DNA of 57,404 nt from an uncultured Roseovarius sp. GTDB taxonomy: Bacteria > Pseudomonadota > Alphaproteobacteria > Rhodobacterales > Rhodobacteraceae. The notes under the pieces are model-generated. The model ran no database searches and had not been told where the DNA came from. It saw nothing but the letters and a program-made list of their open reading frames with translations. The translations under genes and the position numbers were made by a program. Numbering within the stretch: the first letter of the stretch is position 1; every line of letters starts with the position of its first letter. Of this stretch, positions 19,536 through 26,667 are shown piece by piece. The stretch spans positions 1 through 57,404 of the forward strand of contig NZ_CAMYMD010000047.1 of assembly GCF_947259555.1 (NCBI RefSeq). The letters run 5' to 3'.

Positions 19536-20453
19536 ATGACTCAAGCCTTCCCGCCGACCCAAGTGATTGCGGAAATCGGGTGTAACCACAAGGGCGATCT
19601 GGACATCGCCAAAGAACTGATACGGGTTGCAGCACATATATGTAAAGCCGATGTTGCGAAGTTTCAGAAGCGCCACAACCGCGAGCTTCTGAGCCGGGAA
19701 GAGTACGACAGGCCCCACCCGGTTCCGGAAAACGCGTATGGACCGACCTATGGCGCGCATCGCGAGTTTCTGGAATTCGACCTGGATCAGCATCGCGAGC
19801 TGGTGGCGGCTTGTGAGTCAAACGGGATTGCCTATTCCACTTCGGTCTGGGATCTCTCCTCGGCCAAGGAGCTGGTGTCGATCAACCCCACGATGCTCAA
19901 GATCCCGTCTGCGACAAATCAGCATTTCGAGTTGCAGGGGTATCTCTGCGAACATTTCGAGGGCGAAATCCATGTCTCGACCGGCATGTCCACCAGAGAA
20001 GAGATCGCCGCGCTGGTCGCCTTCTACAAAGAGCGGGGCCGCGCCCGGGATCTGGTGATCTATGCCTGCACGTCAGGCTATCCGGTGGCCTTCGAGGATA
20101 TCTGTCTTTTCGAAATCAAGTCGCTGATGGAGCAATTCGGGGACCAGGTGAAGAGCATTGGCTTTTCCGGGCACCATCTGGGCATTGCCGCGGATGTCGC
20201 GGCACTGGCCGTCGGCCGGTTGATGGAGGCCGAGGGTAAGGGGCGGTTTTCCCATATCGAGCGGCATTTCACACTTGACCGGACCTGGAAGGGCACCGAC
20301 CATGCGGCCAGTCTCGAGCCTGACGGTCTTCGGCGTCTCTGCCGGGATATTGCCAATGTGAACAAGGCGCTGGCCTTCAAGCGCGAAGATATATTGCCGG
20401 TTGAGCAGGTCCAGCGCGACAAGCTCAAATGGACCGCCGGTTGCGGCGAATGA
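19536..20453 (+). CDS. NeuB-family nonulosonate synthase-like protein without SAF domain
   Basis: A 305-residue member of the sialic acid synthase family, which condenses PEP with a hexosamine-derived aldehyde. It begins VIAEIGCNHKGDLDIAKELI, contains DVAKFQKRHN, then AYSTSVWDLSSAKEL, MLKIPSATNQHFELQ, the VSTGMSTREEI strand, and IERHFTLDRTWKGTDHAASLEPDGL near the end. Catalytic-type residues are in place. The full-length synthases carry an extra SAF/antifreeze-like domain to about 340-350 residues; this one stops at GCGE. It is therefore a distinct subfamily from pseI below, and the substrate is uncertain. ATG 19536 has AGGTG 9 bases upstream. The 113 bases after it hold no gene. Confidence 0.8.
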   Translation: MTQAFPPTQVIAEIGCNHKGDLDIAKELIRVAAHICKADVAKFQKRHNRELLSREEYDRPHPVPENAYGPTYGAHREFLEFDLDQHRELVAACESNGIAYSTSVWDLSSAKELVSINPTMLKIPSATNQHFELQGYLCEHFEGEIHVSTGMSTREEIAALVAFYKERGRARDLVIYACTSGYPVAFEDICLFEIKSLMEQFGDQVKSIGFSGHHLGIAADVAALAVGRLMEAEGKGRFSHIERHFTLDRTWKGTDHAASLEPDGLRRLCRDIANVNKALAFKREDILPVEQVQRDKLKWTAGCGE

Positions 20454-20566
20454 GCCCGCCGCCCGTCCGTCTCCGTGTTTGGGGACGGTGCATCACGTTT
20501 TACAACCGCGGCCTCCGGGTCGTTTTTTAATGACCAGGCGCCTGCCGGCCGCATAGGTGACAGCCA

Positions 20567-21622
20567 ATGACTGGCACAGTGATTTTTCGGTGCAATGTGT
20601 CCGCCCGTGTCGGGGTGGGGCACCTGATGCGCTGTCGCGAGATGGCCCGCCACCTCGGAACGCTCGGCTGGCAGTCGGTCTTGCTGGGTCCGCCTGACAT
20701 ATTGCGTGATCCTGTTGATGCGGACCTGTTCTGTGCATGGCATGCGGTGGACGAACGTGGCTCGTCCGACGAGGATGCCGCCCGACTCCTGGCGCTTTGC
20801 GAGGCGCATGGCACGCGCTACGCGGTAATGGACGATTATCGTATCGATCCCGGCTATCAGACAGTGATGCGCGATGCCGGGCTGCGGTGGCTGCAACAGT
20901 TCGACGCGTCGCGGCCCTGGATGTTTCAGCCCGACCTCTTGGTCAATGCCAGCCCTTACGAGACGCGCGCGCACTATCTGCCCTGGCTGGTGGAACCGGC
21001 GCGCACCGAGACGCTGTTCGGGCCGGCCTATGCGGTGCTGCGTCCGGCCTACACCACTGTGAGCGCGCGTGCGGATGGCCGCACGGTGCGCCGCATATTC
21101 GTGGGGTTCGGTGGCGGCGACGACCGGGGCGCCATAGATCAGGCCCTGCGCGTACTGGCTGGCAAGCTGGGGCCCGAGGTGACATTGGTCATCGTCTCCG
21201 GCTCCGGCAATCCGCGCCGTATCGCCCTGGCCGAGGCGGTGGCCGCCCTGCCAGCGGGACAGGCTGAGTTTCACGTCAATCCGCCGGATATCGCCGGGCT
21301 GATGCAGGGCTGTGATCTCGCGCTGATCGGCGGTGGCACAATGAGCTATGAGGCGGCCATCTGCGGCCTGCCGATGATATTTGTCGGGCTTGCGCCCAAT
21401 CAGGAACGGCCCTGCCGGGGCTGGCAGGACTTGACGGGCGCGCCGTTTCTGGGCCTGTTCGAGAGCGTAACGGATACGCATCTCTACACGGCGGTCGCGG
21501 CGCTGGTCGAGGATGATGACCGGCGGCGTGCCATGGCGTCAAAGGGCCGGGCCTTGGTAGATGGACAGGGGACGCAGCGGCTGGTCGAGGCGCTGCTCGA
21601 ACGGGAAAGAGAAGAGACATGA
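20567..21622 (+). CDS. pseG: UDP-sugar hydrolase of pseudaminic acid pathway (PseG)
   Basis: A 351-residue GT-B-fold hydrolase removing UDP from UDP-2,4-diacetamido-2,4,6-trideoxy-L-altrose. FRCNVSARVGVGHLMRCREMARHL carries the key His of the GVGHLMRC motif (about 19), followed by a YAVMDDYRID acidic block and the C-terminal FVGFGGGDDRGAIDQAL, GGGTMSYEAAICGLPMI and NQERP nucleotide-binding stretch. It overlaps the ATP-grasp gene by 4 bp (ATGA), beginning an operon that appears to continue to 30794. Normal PseG length is ~270-350 residues. Confidence 0.85.
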   Translation: MTGTVIFRCNVSARVGVGHLMRCREMARHLGTLGWQSVLLGPPDILRDPVDADLFCAWHAVDERGSSDEDAARLLALCEAHGTRYAVMDDYRIDPGYQTVMRDAGLRWLQQFDASRPWMFQPDLLVNASPYETRAHYLPWLVEPARTETLFGPAYAVLRPAYTTVSARADGRTVRRIFVGFGGGDDRGAIDQALRVLAGKLGPEVTLVIVSGSGNPRRIALAEAVAALPAGQAEFHVNPPDIAGLMQGCDLALIGGGTMSYEAAICGLPMIFVGLAPNQERPCRGWQDLTGAPFLGLFESVTDTHLYTAVAALVEDDDRRRAMASKGRALVDGQGTQRLVEALLEREREET

Positions 21623-22755
21623 GTGCACAAAAGACCATTCTCGTGCTGGGAACCAATGCCGGTCAGGCGGATCTGATCCGGCACATGAAAGAGCGCGGCT
21701 GGCGGGTGATCGGGGCCTCTCCGGTCATGGGAGAGCCGGGGCAGGCGTTCTGCGACGTTGTAGAACCGGTCAACATTGTCGATCTCGACGCGCTCGAGGC
21801 CGTGGTGCATCGGCATGGCGTCGATCTGGTCTATTCGATCTCCTCCGACGTGGCGATGACATCGGTGGTGGCCCTGTCCGAGCGCATGGGCCTGCCGCAT
21901 TTCTACGACAGCGCCTTCATCGACCTGCTGGATGACAAGGCCGCCCTGCGCGGCTTTCTGGCCGAACACGATCTCGGCCCGGTGCCGTTTCGCAAGCTGT
22001 CGGGCCCGGACGAGGCCGCAGACTGGGATCACTTTCCCTGCATGGTCAAGCCCACCGATGCGCAGGGCCAGCGCGGCGTTGTCCGGGTGGACCGGTCCGA
22101 GGATCTCGCCCCGGCGATCACCGCTGCCGTCGGGTTTTCGCGCAGTCGGCAGGCGATCGTCGAGGGCTTTCTCGACGGGGTGGAAATATCCTGCAACGCG
22201 ATGGTCTGCGGCGGCGAGATCCGCATGAAGGTGCTGTCAGAACGGTTGGTCCACGGGCCCCATGCGCTTGGTGTGCCGCGCGGACATCTGGTGCCCTGCG
22301 ACGATGTGAGCGAAGCCAACCAGCGCGCGGCGTTGACATTGGTCGATGGTATCATCGCCGCTTTGGGAACCCGCGACGGGGTGCTTTATTTCCAGATGAT
22401 CGTGACGCCGGAGGGCCCCCGCGTTGTCGAGATCGCGCCGCGTCTCGATGGCTGTCACATGTGGCGCCTGATCCGCTTTGCCGAAGGCGCGGACCTGATC
22501 GGGATGGCGATGGACTGCCTGACCGGCGAGCGCGTGCCGCAGACACTGGCCAATGGCGGCGAGGGCGATCGCCACCGCCCGATCAAGGAGCTGATGTTCC
22601 AGCAGATGGCACCGGGCGCGGCATTTGACCCCGGCCCGTTTCCGGTTCCGGATGATGCAATTCACCATGAATACCGGTATGCTGCCGGGGAAATCGTGCG
22701 GCCGGTCAATGGCACGCTGGACGTTGTGGGGTATTACGTGCGGGAGAGGACATGA
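21619..22755 (+). CDS. ATP-grasp carboxylate-amine ligase-like protein
   Basis: A 378-residue protein of the ATP-grasp superfamily that would couple ATP hydrolysis to ligation of a carboxylate to an amine. LVLGTNAGQADLIRHMKERGW is the pre-ATP-grasp Rossmann-like segment. FPCMVKPTDAQGQRGVVRVD supplies the ATP-binding Lys, IVEGFLDGVEISCNAMV and FQMIVTPEGPRVVEIAPRLDG with Glu/Asn-type metal ligands complete the site. The position between pseG and an epimerase, with 4-bp overlaps on both sides, ties it to nonulosonate synthesis. It could attach an amino acid to the 4-amino or 7-amino group, an unusual alternative to acetylation by PseH; this is inference. Confidence 0.75.
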   Translation: MSAQKTILVLGTNAGQADLIRHMKERGWRVIGASPVMGEPGQAFCDVVEPVNIVDLDALEAVVHRHGVDLVYSISSDVAMTSVVALSERMGLPHFYDSAFIDLLDDKAALRGFLAEHDLGPVPFRKLSGPDEAADWDHFPCMVKPTDAQGQRGVVRVDRSEDLAPAITAAVGFSRSRQAIVEGFLDGVEISCNAMVCGGEIRMKVLSERLVHGPHALGVPRGHLVPCDDVSEANQRAALTLVDGIIAALGTRDGVLYFQMIVTPEGPRVVEIAPRLDGCHMWRLIRFAEGADLIGMAMDCLTGERVPQTLANGGEGDRHRPIKELMFQQMAPGAAFDPGPFPVPDDAIHHEYRYAAGEIVRPVNGTLDVVGYYVRERT

Positions 22756-23645
22756 GTACGACTATCGCCGTCACCGGCGCTTCGGGGTTCATCGGCAGCT
22801 ATCTCTGCCCGGCGCTGGAAGAGGCCGGACACCGGGTGCTGAGGCTCGGGCGCGCCACGCCGCAGGGCGCGGACGACCGGCAGACCGATTATTCCCGGAG
22901 CAGCCTGATCGCGGCGCTCGATGGCGCCGATGCCGTGGTGCATCTGGCCGGGCGCCGGATGACCCGCGAGGACGCGCCGATGGATATCGGGCCGTTCTGG
23001 CCCTCCAACGTGGTCGCCATCGCCGATCTGGTGGCGGCGGGCCGCGAGGCGGGGCTGTCGCGGATCGTGCTGGCCTCGACCATTGCCGTCTATGCCCCGG
23101 TCTGCGGTCTGCCCTACCGCGAGACCGCGATTCCCCGTCCGATCAATGCCTATGCGTTGTCGAAATACATGGCCGAGGCGCATCTGGAGATGCTGACCCG
23201 CGCCAAGGGCCCGTCCGCCGTGGCGCTGCGCTTTGCCGCCGTCTATGGCCATGGCGAGAAAGGCACGCCCGCGCTGATGAAATTCGTGCGCCAGGCGCAG
23301 GCGGGCGAGACCATCGTGCTGACCGGCAATGCCGATTACCGGATCGATCAGCTTTATGTGCGCGACGCGGTCTCGGCCGTTCAAGCGGCGCTCGCCTCGG
23401 ACGCGCAGGGCGCCTATAACATCGGCGGCGGCCGCGCCCTCCCGGTGGGCGAGATCGCCGAGACCGTCAACGATGTCTTTGGCAACGCGGGCAACATCCG
23501 ATACGACACCGACAGCGATGCGCCGATGCCCGAAACCTGCATGGCCCTCGACGCCGCGAAGACCGATCTGGGCTGGCGCCCGGCCTTCGATCTGCGGGCG
23601 GGGCTGGAAGATTTACGTAGAAGCGCCGCAGGTAGTGATGTCTGA
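22752..23645 (+). CDS. NAD-dependent sugar-nucleotide epimerase/dehydratase
   Basis: A 297-residue extended SDR. AVTGASGFIGSYLCPAL is the NAD glycine motif, VVHLAGRRMT and LASTIAVYAPVCG follow, and INAYALSKYMAEAHLEML holds the catalytic Tyr-x3-Lys. ALRFAAVYGHGEKGTPALMKFV is the substrate-side loop. The family member most like this acts on UDP- or GDP-sugars, but the specificity is not visible. It is coupled by ATGA overlap to the ATP-grasp gene, so both likely modify one sugar or nonulosonate. The closing SAAGSDV tail is not conserved. Confidence 0.75.
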   Translation: MSTTIAVTGASGFIGSYLCPALEEAGHRVLRLGRATPQGADDRQTDYSRSSLIAALDGADAVVHLAGRRMTREDAPMDIGPFWPSNVVAIADLVAAGREAGLSRIVLASTIAVYAPVCGLPYRETAIPRPINAYALSKYMAEAHLEMLTRAKGPSAVALRFAAVYGHGEKGTPALMKFVRQAQAGETIVLTGNADYRIDQLYVRDAVSAVQAALASDAQGAYNIGGGRALPVGEIAETVNDVFGNAGNIRYDTDSDAPMPETCMALDAAKTDLGWRPAFDLRAGLEDLRRSAAGSDV

Positions 23646-23682
23646 CATTTAATTTAAGATTGATTTGGAGGACTAATTCAGC

Positions 23683-25569
23683 ATGTTTTCAAGAGTGTAT
23701 AAAAAGCTTCGAGCTTTGCGTGGTGGTGTAAAACAATCAGGCCGGATGGATATTGCGACCAAGCCGGTCGAGGATTTTCTGGTTTTTCGATCATCTCATT
23801 CGAAGGTATCCAAGCGGGTGAGCCAGATTTTCGGCGCCCCAATGCACAGCACCCGAAACCTTACCCTCAGGCAATATACGTCTCACAGTCTCGATGAGCA
23901 TCTTGCAAAGGAAGGCCGATTCTCGCTTGGTAATTATATCTTGCTCGACAACGGCCCCGGATTTTGCCGTATCATCTCGTCACCAGGCTATTGCGGCGGC
24001 TATTTCTATGCGAAGGACGGCGTGTTCGTGGCGGGCACGACATTGGTGGATGTCCTGCGTCAGATCCCGACGCGTATAAAGATGGATCCGTTCGGGATCT
24101 CGTTTTTTCTGTCTCACGCGCCCAACAGCAACTTCCAACAACTGCCCTTTTCAACCATGTTTGAGGATGTTTATCGCTTACCGCCAGGGGCCGTAATCGA
24201 ATTTGACGGCGGTTCGATCACAGCAAACTACAATTATATGTCCATGGCATCGCGGTTGACACCCCCACGGTCCTTTGAAAGCGCGATGCATGAAGTGTCC
24301 GCTCGGCTTGGCGAACACTATCGACGTTTAGGTGTCGATAAGGTTGGGCTCATGTTTTCCGGGGGTGTCGATAGCCTGATTATCTATTTAGGCCTGCGAG
24401 AGTATTTTCCGGCCGAAAAAATTCGGTGCTTCACTGTCGAGCATTCCCAATCAAACGGCCCGTCACGAGCCCTTCCGATTGCAGAACGACTTGGTTTTGA
24501 GCTTGAAGTTGTCCCCGAGACTGTTTGGAACGAAACCGATGTCGTCTCCAACACTATCGAGATGATGAAAAAGGACCTCACAGGCACGCGAAGCCCGCAT
24601 ATGGCGTTGTTGGCAAATAATCTGAATGACATTGATCTTCTGCACGGGCAGAATATGGATGCACTCGTCAATATTCACATGGAAATTCTGCAAAGTAACC
24701 TTGATCTTGGCTTCCTCAGTCGATCAAAGGCGCACTCAGTTATAACACTCGAAGGTGTAAACCGTCAGTTAGGTGGCTTCGTTGGCAATCTTCAACTGAC
24801 TGATGCCTATCTGGAGGATGAGGGATTTCAACGTATCTCGGCTGATTTTTACGCACTAAAGCACTCCCCGGCGAAACCTGATCCAGAACCTGGCAGAGAT
24901 GGCATGATTCGTGGAATGATCTCTCATCAATTCCCCAACATTTTGTCACGGTCCGATTTCCCATCTGATCAGATGGCTGGGCTCAATCGTGAGTTGGCCC
25001 TTTTCCGTGAGCACGCGGGACATGATCTATCCCCACGCATGGCGCTCGATATGATTAGATATCTCACCTATTGTCACCTTTCCGGGAAACGTCTTTCATC
25101 ACTTCCGATTGGCCAAAATTCGCGTGCTGTACTCGTTTCTATGTCGGGGCCACTGCTCAGCTACTATTTGGGTAAGCCTCGCACTATGCGGGATGCCAGC
25201 ATGCCCAAGCGTGAGATATATGGATTGACCGCAAAGTTGGCGGGAGATCGCTACAGACAACTCACCGAGGGTAAAGGACCGAATATTAAGCGCAAAAGAG
25301 ATTTGTCCTCGATGCACGAAATCATCCGCCAAAGCCGGGCCCGTCTAGGAGCGAATACCGCGCGGGTATTGGCAGCCATCGATGACGAGCCCACCTTGTC
25401 ATATGTGCGCAAGATACATGCGACGGTAAGTGGAGCCAAAGATCTAGATCATCTATCGAATTTCCAGCTTGGTCAGGCTATAAAACTACTGAACCTGGAA
25501 CTCATTCTTGACAATGCGGCGCAATCCGGCGTGGAAGATGCCGCGCTCGAGGCCTCGTCGGCAGCCTAA
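23683..25569 (+). CDS. Asparagine-synthetase-like amidotransferase, PP-loop ATPase type
   Basis: A 628-residue protein. The C-terminal domain has the PP-loop SGGVDS (residues 226-231, in VGLMFSGGVDSLIIY), typical of AsnB-family and N-acetyl sugar amidotransferases (PseA class). The N-terminal ~200 residues resemble a degenerate glutaminase-like region (GAPMHSTRNL, LGNYILLDNGPG, YFYAKDGVFVAGTT), but there is no Cys at position 2 (MFS), so it should not use glutamine through a classical Ntn nucleophile. Composition is visibly more AT-rich than its neighbours, suggesting transfer. GGAGG sits 11 bases before the ATG. It lies between the epimerase and pseI and may amidate or amidinate the nonulosonic acid, as PseA does; not proven. 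Confidence 0.65.
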   Translation: MFSRVYKKLRALRGGVKQSGRMDIATKPVEDFLVFRSSHSKVSKRVSQIFGAPMHSTRNLTLRQYTSHSLDEHLAKEGRFSLGNYILLDNGPGFCRIISSPGYCGGYFYAKDGVFVAGTTLVDVLRQIPTRIKMDPFGISFFLSHAPNSNFQQLPFSTMFEDVYRLPPGAVIEFDGGSITANYNYMSMASRLTPPRSFESAMHEVSARLGEHYRRLGVDKVGLMFSGGVDSLIIYLGLREYFPAEKIRCFTVEHSQSNGPSRALPIAERLGFELEVVPETVWNETDVVSNTIEMMKKDLTGTRSPHMALLANNLNDIDLLHGQNMDALVNIHMEILQSNLDLGFLSRSKAHSVITLEGVNRQLGGFVGNLQLTDAYLEDEGFQRISADFYALKHSPAKPDPEPGRDGMIRGMISHQFPNILSRSDFPSDQMAGLNRELALFREHAGHDLSPRMALDMIRYLTYCHLSGKRLSSLPIGQNSRAVLVSMSGPLLSYYLGKPRTMRDASMPKREIYGLTAKLAGDRYRQLTEGKGPNIKRKRDLSSMHEIIRQSRARLGANTARVLAAIDDEPTLSYVRKIHATVSGAKDLDHLSNFQLGQAIKLLNLELILDNAAQSGVEDAALEASSAA

Positions 25570-25589
25570 CAACGTTGAAAGCGATCGAT

Positions 25590-26660
25590 ATGCTCACACT
25601 CCGCCAAGCCCTAAGCCACTCCCACGGCATCGCCGACGATGGCAGCCCGTTCATCATCGCCGAGATGTCGGGCAATCATAACCGCTCGCTCGACCGGGCG
25701 CTGGCCATTGTCGATGCGGCCGCCGAGACCGGGGCCGATGCGATCAAGATCCAGACCTTTACCGCCGACAGCATGACGCTGGATCTCACCGAGGGCGAGT
25801 TCACCATCACCGACCCCAAGTCGCTGTGGTACGGGCGCACGCTGCATGACCTCTATGAAGAGGCCCACACACCGGCAGACTGGCACAAACCGATTGCCGA
25901 CCGCGCCAAGGAACACGGGTTGCTCTTCATGTCGACGCCGTTTTCCGAGGACGCGGTGGACCTGTTGGAGAGCCTTGATGCGCCGCTCTACAAGATCGCC
26001 TCCTTCGAGGCGGTAGACCTGCCGCTGATCCGCCGTGTGGCCGAGACCGGCAAGCCGATGATCATCTCCACCGGCATGGCGACTGCGGTCGAGATCGGCG
26101 AGGCGGTCGAGGCGGCGATGGGCGCGGGCTGCACCAATCTGAGCCTGCTCAAATGCACCTCGTCCTACCCGGCCAGCCCCGAGAATACCAACCTTGTCAC
26201 CATGCCGCTGATCGGCCAGACCTTTGGCGTCAACTTTGGCCTGTCGGATCATACCATGGGCAATGGCGTGGCGGTCGCGGCCACCGCGCTTGGCGGTTCG
26301 GTGATCGAAAAGCACTTCATCCTCGACCGTTCCGAGGGCGGCGTGGACAGTGCCTTTTCGCTTGAGCCTGATGAATTCACCGCCCTTGTCACCGAATGCA
26401 AGCGGGCGGCGCAGGCGATGGGCGAGGTCTGGTTTGGTGGCACGGCCTCTGAACAGGCCGGGCGCAAAAAGCGCCGCTCGCTCTATATCGCAGAGGATCT
26501 CAAGGCCGGCGATCTGCTGACACCACAGACCCTGCGCCGTATCCGCCCCGGGCTGGGGCTGGCCCCGCGTCATTACGATGTCTTGCTCGGGCGGCGCGTC
26601 GGGCGCGACGTCAAACGCGGAACCCCGATGAGCTGGGACCTTCTGGACGCGGAAAGCTGA
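25590..26660 (+). CDS. pseI: Pseudaminic acid synthase
   Basis: A 356-residue NeuB-family enzyme condensing PEP with 2,4-diacetamido-2,4,6-trideoxy-L-altrose. PFIIAEMSGNHNRSLDRAL, ADAIKIQTFTADSMTLD, EFTITD, and KSLWYGRTLHDLYEEAHTP are the PseI hallmarks, including LWxGxxLxDLYxxAxTP. The C-terminal region RSLYIAEDLKAGDLLTPQTLRRIRPGLGLAPRHYDVLLGR is a complete SAF domain, in contrast to the other NeuB-family gene here. ATG 25590 gives a normal length; TTG 25575 is possible but less likely. It ends 7 bases before the next gene. Confidence 0.93.
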   Translation: MLTLRQALSHSHGIADDGSPFIIAEMSGNHNRSLDRALAIVDAAAETGADAIKIQTFTADSMTLDLTEGEFTITDPKSLWYGRTLHDLYEEAHTPADWHKPIADRAKEHGLLFMSTPFSEDAVDLLESLDAPLYKIASFEAVDLPLIRRVAETGKPMIISTGMATAVEIGEAVEAAMGAGCTNLSLLKCTSSYPASPENTNLVTMPLIGQTFGVNFGLSDHTMGNGVAVAATALGGSVIEKHFILDRSEGGVDSAFSLEPDEFTALVTECKRAAQAMGEVWFGGTASEQAGRKKRRSLYIAEDLKAGDLLTPQTLRRIRPGLGLAPRHYDVLLGRRVGRDVKRGTPMSWDLLDAES

Positions 26661-26667
26661 TCGCCGG

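Noticed and set aside
20454..20566. Possible missing PseH gene between the NeuB-like gene and pseG
   Set aside because: The 113-base gap is too short for an acetyltransferase and its open frames end quickly.
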